This document shows positions 55,979 through 63,049 of a DNA stretch of 64,000 nucleotides, one piece after another. A program made the position numbers and the translations under genes. The notes beneath the pieces are model-generated. The model was not told the DNA's origin. It did no database searches and was given only the letters and a program-made list of their open reading frames with translations. Source of the stretch: Solwaraspora sp. WMMA2056 (GTDB taxonomy: Bacteria; Actinomycetota; Actinomycetes; Mycobacteriales; Micromonosporaceae); the NCBI RefSeq assembly GCF_030345095.1, contig NZ_CP128360.1, positions 1,984,001 to 2,048,000 of the forward strand, in the 5' to 3' direction. Each line of letters starts with the position of its first letter. The first letter of the stretch is position 1.

Positions 55979-57958
55979 ATGGACGTCCTGGTGCGGACCG
56001 GCCACCGCCGACTCCGACGAACAGCTCGTTCCTTGCTCGTGACGCTCCTGGTGCTGAGCAGCGTGCCGGTCGCCAGCGAAGCCAGCGCCGGTGGATCTGC
56101 CAGCACCACCCGTGGGGAGCGCATCCTGGGTGGCCTGTTCGAGGTCCGGAGCCTGGATGGCCGGGGCAACAACCGCAAGCACCCCGAGTGGGGCTCCACC
56201 ATGTCGCTCTACCCGCGGGTCGGGCCGGCGAACTACGTTGACGGCATCGGCGTCCCGGTCGAGGGCCCGCCGGCCCGGTACCTCAGCAACCGGGTGTTCA
56301 ACGACAACGACCAGCCGTTGTACTCCCCGCGCGACGTGTCCCAGTGGGGGTTCGTCTGGGGGCAGTTCCTGGATCACACGTACGCCCTGCGCCTGGGGCG
56401 TCGCGGCACCGGCGAGACCGCCGAGCAGATGAACATCCCGTACGACAATGCCGATCCGCTCGAGGAGTTCCCCAACGACCTTGGGGTCATCGACTTCACC
56501 CGGTCGACGCCCGAGGAGGGCACCGGGGTGACGAGCCCGCGCGAACAGATCAACCAGCACAGTTCGTTCATCGACGCGCTGGCCGTCTACGGCGCCGACC
56601 CGGCCCGGCTGGAGTGGATGCGGGAGGGCCCGGTCAACGGCAACCCCGACGACAACAGCGCCAAGCTGATGCTTCCGGGTGGCTACCTGCCCCGCCGTGA
56701 TGCGCGCGGCGACGCGGACACCGCCCCCAACATGGTCGCCGGCGGTGTGGACCCGGCGACCGTGGCGGTGGCCGGGGACCCGCGGGCCAACGAGAACCCG
56801 CCGCTGCTCGCCGTGCAGACCCTCTTCGCGCGTGAGCACAACCGGATCGTCGACCGCCTGCCGAAGCGACTGCCGGAACGCGACAAGTTCGAGATCGCCC
56901 GCGCGGTGGTCGGCGCGCAGCAGCAGTACATCACCTACAACGAGTTCCTGCCGACGCTCGGTGTCCGGCTGCCGCGCTACACCGGCTACAAGCCCGGCGT
57001 GGACGCGACGCTGACCAATGAGTTCGCCACGGTCGGCTACCGGGCGCACAGCTTCATCCGCGGCGAGTTCCAGATCGATGTGCCGAAGGGCCAGTACACC
57101 CCCGAAGAGCTCGAGCAACTGCGGGAACTCGGCGTGCAGATCACCGACCTCGGGGACCGGCTGGAACTGGTCATCCCGCTCACCGAGGAGGCGTTCTTCA
57201 ACCCGAGCATGCTGACCCAGATCCAGCTCGGGCCCATGCTGCAGAGCCTCAGCCAGCGGGCGCAGAACGCCAACGACGAGCAGATCACGAACCTGCTGCG
57301 CAGCTTCACCTTCGTGTTCCCGGTCGAGGGCAACGAAACCTGCGCCCCCGACCCGTCGCTGCCGGCGTGCATCCGGGGCGTGAACGACCTCGGCGCCGCC
57401 GACATCGCCCGCGGGCGGGACCACGGCATGCCCAGCTACAACGAACTGCGCAAGGCGTACGGGCTGGCGCCGAAGACGTCGTTCAAGGCGATCACTGGCG
57501 AACGGACCGAGCATTTCCCGCGGGACCCTGAGCTCACCAGGGGCGCGGAGATCGACGACCCGGACAGTATGGACATCATTGCGCTGTACGACAAGCACGG
57601 CCGAGAGACCACCGCAGAGGCCGACAACGCCGTCCGTGCGGAACGGCGCACCACGCTGGCCGCCCGGCTGAAGGCGATCTACGGCAGCGTCGACAACGTG
57701 GACCCGTTCATCGGGATGATCGCCGAGAAGCACCTGTCCGGCGCCGAGTTCGGCGAGACGCAGATGGCGATCTGGAAGCACCAGTTCGTCGCGCTTCGCG
57801 ACGGTGACCGCTTCTACTACCAGAACCACCGCCTGCTCGAAAAGGTCAAGCGTTGGTACGGCATCGACTACCGCGTCTCGCTCGGTGACGTAATCGCCCG
57901 CAACACCGGCACCCCGCGCCGGGAACTGCCACGCAACGTGTTCCTGACCCGTCCGTGA
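55979..57958 (+). CDS. Exported animal-type haem peroxidase
   Basis: A 659-residue protein of the An_peroxidase (myeloperoxidase/Dual-oxidase-like) superfamily. A signal peptide (RSLLVTLLVLSSVPVASEASA, about residues 18-38) directs it outside. The distal-His block WGFVWGQFLDHTYAL has His at about residue 133; REHNRI supplies the catalytic Arg. The proximal His is in TVGYRAHSFIRG at about residue 357. AADIARGRDHGMPSYNELR is the family hallmark. The family oxidises halides, tyrosines or phenols with peroxide. Preceded by GAGGGAGAA. Presence in a biosynthetic cluster is unusual; a role in extracellular coupling or halogenation of the product, or in detoxification, are options. Confidence 0.9.
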   Translation: MDVLVRTGHRRLRRTARSLLVTLLVLSSVPVASEASAGGSASTTRGERILGGLFEVRSLDGRGNNRKHPEWGSTMSLYPRVGPANYVDGIGVPVEGPPARYLSNRVFNDNDQPLYSPRDVSQWGFVWGQFLDHTYALRLGRRGTGETAEQMNIPYDNADPLEEFPNDLGVIDFTRSTPEEGTGVTSPREQINQHSSFIDALAVYGADPARLEWMREGPVNGNPDDNSAKLMLPGGYLPRRDARGDADTAPNMVAGGVDPATVAVAGDPRANENPPLLAVQTLFAREHNRIVDRLPKRLPERDKFEIARAVVGAQQQYITYNEFLPTLGVRLPRYTGYKPGVDATLTNEFATVGYRAHSFIRGEFQIDVPKGQYTPEELEQLRELGVQITDLGDRLELVIPLTEEAFFNPSMLTQIQLGPMLQSLSQRAQNANDEQITNLLRSFTFVFPVEGNETCAPDPSLPACIRGVNDLGAADIARGRDHGMPSYNELRKAYGLAPKTSFKAITGERTEHFPRDPELTRGAEIDDPDSMDIIALYDKHGRETTAEADNAVRAERRTTLAARLKAIYGSVDNVDPFIGMIAEKHLSGAEFGETQMAIWKHQFVALRDGDRFYYQNHRLLEKVKRWYGIDYRVSLGDVIARNTGTPRRELPRNVFLTRP

Positions 57959-57966
57959 CACCGTGC

Positions 57967-57993
57967 GGCCGGCGCCCTTCGCGGGCGCCGGCC
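57967..57993. terminator. 11-bp hairpin between peroxidase and methyltransferase
   Basis: GGCCGGCGCCC (57967-57977), loop TTCGC, GGGCGCCGGCC (57983-57993), starting nine bases after the peroxidase stop and 20 bases before the next start. It may attenuate or stabilise the peroxidase transcript. Confidence 0.65.
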
Positions 57994-58013
57994 CGATCCT
58001 CAAAGGAGGGCAC

Positions 58014-58751
58014 ATGCTCGCCAAGGCCATGGTCCACGTGGGCCGCCGTCTGGTGAAGGACTACCCGCCGATGGGACGGGAGTACTTCGCCGCCCGCGTC
58101 TGGAATCCGACCCGGTACGACAAGTCCAGCCTCGGCGGTCCGGAAATCCTCGACAACGAACGCCGGATCATCGACCTGATCAAGAAGTACGGCGCGGGCG
58201 CCAAGCGGACCATCGAGTTCGGCTCCGGTCCCGGCATCTACCTGGAAGCCGCGGCCCGCAACACCGACGCGGAGGAGATCGTCGGCGTCGACGTGTCGGC
58301 CGCCGCGTTGGAGTCCTCCCGCCGCCGGGTCAACGATCCCCGGCTGCGCCTGGTGAACGGGGACTTCTGGAAGGACCTGGAGCTGGGCACCGCCGACGTG
58401 GTCGTCTGCGCCAACGCCATCCACCACCTGGGGCGGGTGCGGCCGGTGATCGAGCGGCTGAAGTCGTTCGTCAACCCGGGCGGCGTGCTCATCGGCAATG
58501 TCTGGACGATGGACCACTACCACGAGTACCAGCGCAACGTGCACGGCACGTGGCGGCACCTGGGCCGTAGCGCGCTGTTCATGGCCAACGCCATCGCCCT
58601 GCGCTCGACCAGCGGGCGGTTCCACTGGGGCTCCTACCGCTCCGAGATCCTCTACGCCTCCGAGGTCGACGAGATCCTGAGTGAGTACTCCGACGAGATC
58701 CTCTACCGCTCGAACACCCGCTACATCACCGGGTTCGCCATCCGGTGCTGA
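58014..58751 (+). CDS. Class I SAM-dependent methyltransferase
   Basis: A 245-residue methyltransferase: motif I TIEFGSGPGIYLEAAAR near residue 65, acidic loop IVGVDVSAAALESSRRR, motif IV VVCANAIHHLGRVRPVIERL, and VNPGGVLIGNVWT, the typical HHL/HHxxR pattern of small-molecule O-/N-/C-methyltransferases. AAAGGAGGG precedes the ATG. Same direction as the peroxidase and glycosyltransferase genes. Confidence 0.88.
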   Translation: MLAKAMVHVGRRLVKDYPPMGREYFAARVWNPTRYDKSSLGGPEILDNERRIIDLIKKYGAGAKRTIEFGSGPGIYLEAAARNTDAEEIVGVDVSAAALESSRRRVNDPRLRLVNGDFWKDLELGTADVVVCANAIHHLGRVRPVIERLKSFVNPGGVLIGNVWTMDHYHEYQRNVHGTWRHLGRSALFMANAIALRSTSGRFHWGSYRSEILYASEVDEILSEYSDEILYRSNTRYITGFAIRC

Positions 58752-58796
58752 CTCGGCGCGTTCCGCACCGTCTGCCGACCATCCGAGGAGCAACAG

Positions 58797-60212
58797 ATGC
58801 GCGTGCTGTTCACCATGTTCCCCTCATACGTCCATCTCTACCCCCTGGCACCGGTCGCCTGGGCGTTGCAGAGCGCCGGCCACGAGGTCCGGATCGCCAC
58901 CCACGCGGGGTTCGCCGGCGCCGTAGCCTCGGTCGGCCTCACCGCCGTGGCGCTCGGGGATGCCGACGCCCCCGAGGCTCGGTTGCGCGATGACGCCAAG
59001 CAGCCTCCGGGGCCGGAGGAGGTCCTGGCGTACGCCGACGTCATGGGCTTGAACGAGCAGGAACGAGAGAACTGGATCATCTTCTACCAGTGGCTGCTCA
59101 ATCCGCTGTCCGACTACGTGCGGGTGGACCTGCCGGAGGCCGGCGAGCTGATCGAGATGGCGCGGCTGTGGAAACCGGACGTGGTGCTCTGGGATCCGCT
59201 GTTCCCGGCTGGAGCGGTGGCGGCGCGGGTCAGCGGCGCGGCGCACGGACGCTTCCTGGGTGCCGCCCTGGACTACTTCGGCTACAGCCTGGAGCGTCTG
59301 GCCGCGGCCCGGGACCGGGTCGTCGCCGCCGGGCTGCCGGAGAACCCGCTCGCCGACGTGATGCGGCCGCTGGCCGACAAGTACGGCGTCGAGGTCGACG
59401 ACGAGCTGCTTCTCGGTCAGTGGACGGTCGACCCGCTGCCCGAGGGTGTCAGCCTGGTCACCGGCACTTCGAAGGTCCCGGTCCGCTGGGTGCCCTTCGC
59501 CGGCGGCGAGACCTTCCGTGACTGGTTGTACGACGAGCCGGAACGTCCGCGCATCGCCCTGTCGCTCGGTGAGTCTGCACGGCGGTACGTGTCCGGCGAC
59601 TGGGGACGCACGCCCAAGCTCTTCGAGGCGCTGTCCGATCTCGACGTCGAGGTCGTCGCCACCTTGAACAAGTTCCAGCTCGAGGGCGTTCAGCGTGTGC
59701 CGGACAACGTCCGTGTGGTGGAGTGGGTGCCGCTGACCCAGCTCATGCCCACCTGTTCCGCGCTCATTCATCACGGCGGCAGCGGCACCACCATGAACGC
59801 CATCGTGAACCGGATTCCGCAGTTGGTGTGCGACACCGACGAGTCCTTCCTGATGCGCGCCGCCGAGGCCAGCCCCGACCCGCGGGACACCGGGACCTAC
59901 CGGGTGGGGCGCGAGTTCGGCCTCACCGACGAGACCGAGCCCGAGCAGCCCAAGGCGGGCTGGGTGATCCCGTGCCGGCATCTGATGGCGCCGCCGTGGT
60001 CGGGAATCATGAAGAAGTTCGGCGCCGGGGTCCGCCTCAATCACCAGGGGATGCCGGTCGACGAGTTGCGGAGTCACATCCAGCAGGTGATCACAAATCC
60101 GTCGTACCGCGAGGGTGCGGCGAAGCTGCGCGACGCCTGGGCGAACAGGCCCGCTCCGGCCGCCGTCGTGCCCGTGCTGGAGCGGCTCACGGCGGAGCAC
60201 CGCGCCCGCTGA
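58797..60212 (+). CDS. GT1-type (EryCIII/DesVII-like) glycosyltransferase
   Basis: A 471-residue GT-B glycosyltransferase. The N-terminal acceptor domain begins MRVLFTMFPSYVHLYPLAPVAWALQSAGHEV; the donor domain has HHGGSGTTMNAIVNRIPQLV near residue 325. These match macrolide/aromatic antibiotic glycosyltransferases. After QLVCDTDESF comes an extra segment of about 45 residues (ending GWVIPCRHLMAPPW) before the terminal GAGVRLN, absent from the usual layout. This region would border the sugar pocket. No P450-like auxiliary partner (DesVIII type) is adjacent. Confidence 0.88.
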   Translation: MRVLFTMFPSYVHLYPLAPVAWALQSAGHEVRIATHAGFAGAVASVGLTAVALGDADAPEARLRDDAKQPPGPEEVLAYADVMGLNEQERENWIIFYQWLLNPLSDYVRVDLPEAGELIEMARLWKPDVVLWDPLFPAGAVAARVSGAAHGRFLGAALDYFGYSLERLAAARDRVVAAGLPENPLADVMRPLADKYGVEVDDELLLGQWTVDPLPEGVSLVTGTSKVPVRWVPFAGGETFRDWLYDEPERPRIALSLGESARRYVSGDWGRTPKLFEALSDLDVEVVATLNKFQLEGVQRVPDNVRVVEWVPLTQLMPTCSALIHHGGSGTTMNAIVNRIPQLVCDTDESFLMRAAEASPDPRDTGTYRVGREFGLTDETEPEQPKAGWVIPCRHLMAPPWSGIMKKFGAGVRLNHQGMPVDELRSHIQQVITNPSYREGAAKLRDAWANRPAPAAVVPVLERLTAEHRAR

Positions 60213-60324
60213 TCCGGCACACAGCACTGAGGAAGGCGCACACAGCATCTAGGAAGTTGAAGGCTCACACGTGACCACGGAATGTGAGTACGTCGGGACC
60301 GGTGTCGAAGGAAGGTGTGCATTG

Positions 60325-61140
60325 ATGCGGAGAAGAATGCCGCGAACCGCTAGGGCGGTCGCGGTGACGGCGCTCGGGGCCCTGTTGATGACGAGTGCGG
60401 CGTGTGGCGGAGACGACGCCGGTGAGCCGGCCAGCAATGCCGCCGGAGCCGCTCCGGCGGCGAGTGCGGCACCCAGCGCGGCCGCGTACGAACTGCGTGA
60501 CCTGGTCACCCCGGCGGGTGCGGGTCATCCCGCCAAGGGCAAGCTGATCGAGGCCGATTTCCACGAGGCAGGGGAGAAGGGCCTGCTCGTACCGCCGGAG
60601 GGCATGACGTATTCGCCGGACTCGTGTGTCAACTTCATCGACCTGGGCGATCCGGCCCAGCTCGACGGCTGGTTGCAGTTCAACGAGGCGGCGCCGGTGG
60701 GCAAGAGCCACAACCTTGCGCACAAGGACTTCTTCGTGGGCACCGTGTTTCGGCTACCCGGCGGTGTGGATGTCGCCAAGCTGAAGGCCAAGGCCCTGAC
60801 CTGTGATGATGGCAGTGTGTCGCTGCTGGGCGACAACGGCGTCAAGATCACCGGCACGTTGACCAACACCGAGGTCGAACCGGTGAACCTGCCCGGCGCC
60901 ACCACGTTCGAGATGACCCAGCGCCTGCAGTTCGCCAAGCCGAAGGATGCCAAGGCCAAGGCTGTGCTGGAGCAGTACTACGGCGAGCTGGACGCGGACG
61001 GCGGTGTGCTTCGGGTCAAGCAGATCATCATCGTCGCCATCAGCAATGTGCTGTACGTGGTCAACATGCAGGACCGCGACGCGGCCCGGCAACTGGCGAC
61101 CGACTTCGACCGGCGGGCGATCACCGCCGGCCTCAAGTAG
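60325..61140 (+). CDS. Putative secreted lipoprotein
   Basis: A 271-residue protein starting at ATG 60325 (TTG 60322 also possible) after GAAGGAAGG. N-terminal signal MRRRMPRTARAVAVTALGALL, cited in part, ends in lipobox SAAC near residue 28, followed by an Ala/Pro-rich spacer. The mature domain (residues about 55-271) contains LEADFHEAGEKGLLVPPEGM-like and ALTCDDGSVSLLGDNG segments. No family is recognised. It is last in the peroxidase-methyltransferase-glycosyltransferase direction and could be a surface binding or immunity protein. Confidence 0.7.
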   Translation: MRRRMPRTARAVAVTALGALLMTSAACGGDDAGEPASNAAGAAPAASAAPSAAAYELRDLVTPAGAGHPAKGKLIEADFHEAGEKGLLVPPEGMTYSPDSCVNFIDLGDPAQLDGWLQFNEAAPVGKSHNLAHKDFFVGTVFRLPGGVDVAKLKAKALTCDDGSVSLLGDNGVKITGTLTNTEVEPVNLPGATTFEMTQRLQFAKPKDAKAKAVLEQYYGELDADGGVLRVKQIIIVAISNVLYVVNMQDRDAARQLATDFDRRAITAGLK

Positions 61141-61151
61141 TCCACCGCTGC

Positions 61152-61180
61152 GACGGGCGGCGCCCTGAGCGCCGCCCGTC
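61152..61180. terminator. 12-bp perfect hairpin ending the cluster
   Basis: GACGGGCGGCGC (61152-61163), loop CCTGA, GCGCCGCCCGTC (61169-61180), eleven bases after the lipoprotein stop. Confidence 0.85.
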
Positions 61181-61233
61181 ACAGCCGTGTGTCCGTCCTG
61201 GCGCGAGTGCGGTACTGGCGCAGTGCGCCTTGT

Positions 61234-61592
61234 TCACGAGCTTCCGGCGTCGACGCGTCCTGCGAAAACGAGGATGGACTCGGCCAGCCTCTCCGGGGCC
61301 TCCATCGCGGCGTAGTGGCCTACGCCGTCGAGTGACACGGAGCGGACTTCCCCCGAAGTGGCCCGGGACACGGTGCCGGCCGTGAACGGCCCTCCGCCCG
61401 CGCCGACCGCGAGTACGGGCGCGTTCAGCCCGGGCGACTCCGCGAGGGCCCGGATCTCGGCGCCTTCAGCCAGCGTCGACCGGTAGAGGCCGGTCGCGCC
61501 GCGCCAGCCGTCTCGGCGTGCGTAGGTGCGGGCGAACTCGTCGATGTCGTCGTGGGTGATGGCTGCCGGGGTGGCGGTCATGGCGGGGAGCG
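61234..61592 (-). pseudogene. Alpha/beta hydrolase, C-terminal part only
   Basis: The remaining about 115 codons read [27 protein letters not shown], cited here in part, and [23 protein letters not shown] with the catalytic-His region [10 protein letters not shown] near the end. This is the usual C-terminal part of epoxide-hydrolase-like alpha/beta hydrolases. The nucleophile elbow and the whole N-terminal domain are missing. The break coincides with the left end of the IS3 derivative at 61593. Confidence 0.82.
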
Positions 61593-61644
61593 TGTCCCGC
61601 ACCGGGTTTGATGGAGACATCGAAATCTGGGAGGAACACCAGCG

Positions 61645-61962
61645 ATGCCCGCACCGAAGGAGTACTCCGACGAGCTGCGTGAGCGCGCGACCCGGTTGGC
61701 CCTCGACGCGCGCCGGGACCCGGCGTCCGCTGTCGGCGCGATCCGGCGGATCGCCGACCAGTTCGGCGTGCACCCCGAGGCGCTGCGGGTCTGGGTGAGG
61801 CAGGCCGAGACCGACGCCGGAGGGCGGCCGGGCACCACCAGCGGCGACGCCGACCGCATCGCCGCGCTGGAACGGGAGATCCGTGAGCTGCGGCGGGCGA
61901 ACCAGATCCTGAGATCCGCCGCGAGTTTCCTCGCGGCGGAGCTGGACCGTCCGTCGCGATGA
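61645..61962 (+). CDS. IS3 OrfA
   Basis: A 105-residue HTH protein: [41 protein letters not shown] and the zipper [19 protein letters not shown]. It is unrelated at sequence level to the OrfA of the first IS3 element, so this is a different IS3 lineage. TGA overlaps the ATG of orfB. Confidence 0.9.
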   Translation: MPAPKEYSDELRERATRLALDARRDPASAVGAIRRIADQFGVHPEALRVWVRQAETDAGGRPGTTSGDADRIAALEREIRELRRANQILRSAASFLAAELDRPSR

Positions 61963-62459
61963 GAGTGCAGTTCGTCGACTCCCGGAAGGCCGAACACGGT
62001 GTCCAGCCGGTCCTGCGGGCGCGTGCAGACACGCCAGCCGGGATCGCACCGTCGACCTACTACGCCGCCAAGGCCCGCCCCGCCTCGGCCCGATCACGGC
62101 GTGACGAGGGCGCCGACCTGGGCGGACTCGTGCACCATTCGGACCGGGGAGTCCAGTATCGGGCGAATCGCTACAGCCAACGGCTCGCCGAAGCGGGCGC
62201 CGTCGCCTCGGTCGGCTCCCGGGGCGACTCGTACGACAACGCCATGGCCGAGGCGTTCAACTCCCTGTACAAGGCCGAACTCGTCCGCAACAGGAGTCCG
62301 TGGCGCGGCCTCGACGACCTGGAGATGGCCACCGTCGAGTACATCGACTGGTACAACAACCGACGGCTCCACGGCGAACTCGGACACGTCCCGCCCGCCG
62401 AGTACGAAGCGCTACACGCGATGACCCAACCGGTCACCACACCCCTGAAAACCAGATAA
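61959..62459 (+). pseudogene. IS3 OrfB with central deletion
   Basis: A 166-residue frame: N-terminal [39 protein letters not shown], cited in part, jumps directly from [12 protein letters not shown] to the second catalytic Asp block [11 protein letters not shown] and on to [18 protein letters not shown] with the Glu. The HTH_21 domain and first catalytic Asp (about 120 residues) are missing, so the transposase should be inactive although the frame is open. Confidence 0.85.
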
Positions 62460-62488
62460 CCAACTCTCCATCAACCCGGGGTTTGACA

Positions 62489-62502
62489 CCTCGGCTCCAC
62501 CC
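62489..62502 (+). repeat. Possible attachment-site core, right copy
   Basis: CCTCGGCTCCACCC, identical to 37900-37913 at the 3' end of tRNA-Ala and in the same orientation. It starts directly after the IS3 right end and is followed eight bases later by a strong hairpin. A displaced tRNA 3' fragment with its terminator would look like this. Confidence 0.5.
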
Positions 62503-62510
62503 GACACGAC

Positions 62511-62553
62511 AGGCCAGCGGCAGACAGGCAGTTCCTGTCGATGCCGCTGGCCT
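62511..62553. terminator. Long compound hairpin
   Basis: AGGCCAGCGGCA (62511-62522) pairs with TGCCGCTGGCCT (62542-62553); inside it GACAGG pairs with CCTGTC. CCTTTT follows on the plus strand, giving a near-classic intrinsic terminator in the plus direction. On the minus strand it also ends the SgcJ-like gene unit. Confidence 0.85.
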
Positions 62554-62604
62554 GACCTTTTCCATTCCGTACCGTGCTGTTCGTCGTCCCGTCGCCCAGT
62601 TGAG

Positions 62605-63024
62605 TCAGGCGGTGTCGCGCGGGGTGTTCTGGTAGGCGGCCAGGTGCCACTGGCCGTTCACCTTGGTCGCCAGCCAGGATGCCCGGATCGCCCGGCCGTC
62701 GGCGACGTCCGTTTCACCTGGCAGCAGCACCCCACCCTCGGTGAGCATGAGGGCGACGTCCGTGCTGAGGAACTTGACGTCGAACGGCTGGCCGGTGACT
62801 CTCGTGCCCTTGTACGGGCCGGCGAAGGCCTGGTCCATGTAGGCGCCGATCTTGTCGCGGCCCTTCAGGAACAGGCCGGGCAGGATCAGGGTGCCGTCGC
62901 TGGCGAAGACCCCGGCGAAGGCGGTGGCGTCGTGTGCGGCCCAGGCGGCGACGACCCGCTGCGGCAGGGCCGCGACTGCGGCGCGGTCGGCGTCGGTGAC
63001 CGTGGTGGCGCTGTCGATACTCAT
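62605..63024 (-). CDS. SgcJ/EcaC-family protein
   Basis: A 139-residue SnoaL/NTF2-like cone fold: RVVAAWAAHDATAFAGVFASDG, FLKGRDKIGAYMDQAFAGPYKG, STDVALMLTEGG and the closing WHLAAYQNTP typical of the SgcJ/EcaC family found in enediyne and other polyketide clusters. The exact reaction is unknown; homologues are small pathway accessory or oxidoreductase-annotated proteins. It lies 25 bases downstream of the flavin monooxygenase gene, probably one transcript. Confidence 0.85.
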   Translation of the reverse strand: MSIDSATTVTDADRAAVAALPQRVVAAWAAHDATAFAGVFASDGTLILPGLFLKGRDKIGAYMDQAFAGPYKGTRVTGQPFDVKFLSTDVALMLTEGGVLLPGETDVADGRAIRASWLATKVNGQWHLAAYQNTPRDTA

Positions 63025-63049
63025 CCGTGTGCTCCTTCAGGGGTGACTC

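Larger units (their letters stand above)
61593..62488 (+). mobile_element. IS3-family element, internally deleted
   Basis: A roughly 896-bp element. The left end TGTCCCGCACCGGGTTTGAT (61593) and the complement of the right end, TGTCAAACCCCGGGTTGATG (ending 62488), share CCGGGTT-GATGGAGA-type terminal repeats. It is shorter than complete IS3 elements because orfB lacks its centre. No target duplication is evident; adjacent deletion has removed the 5' part of the hydrolase gene. Confidence 0.8.

Noticed and set aside
43615-61140. Assignment of the cluster to a named antibiotic family
   Set aside because: No scaffold gene and no diagnostic gene pair; radical SAM, DrrAB and glycosyltransferase families are shared by many pathways.
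62478-62504. Extended tRNA-like reading GGGGTTTGACACC plus TCGGCTCCACCC as a degenerate T-arm
   Set aside because: The GGGGTTTGACA part is explained by the terminal inverted repeat of the IS3 derivative; only the 14-mer after it is kept as a possible att copy.
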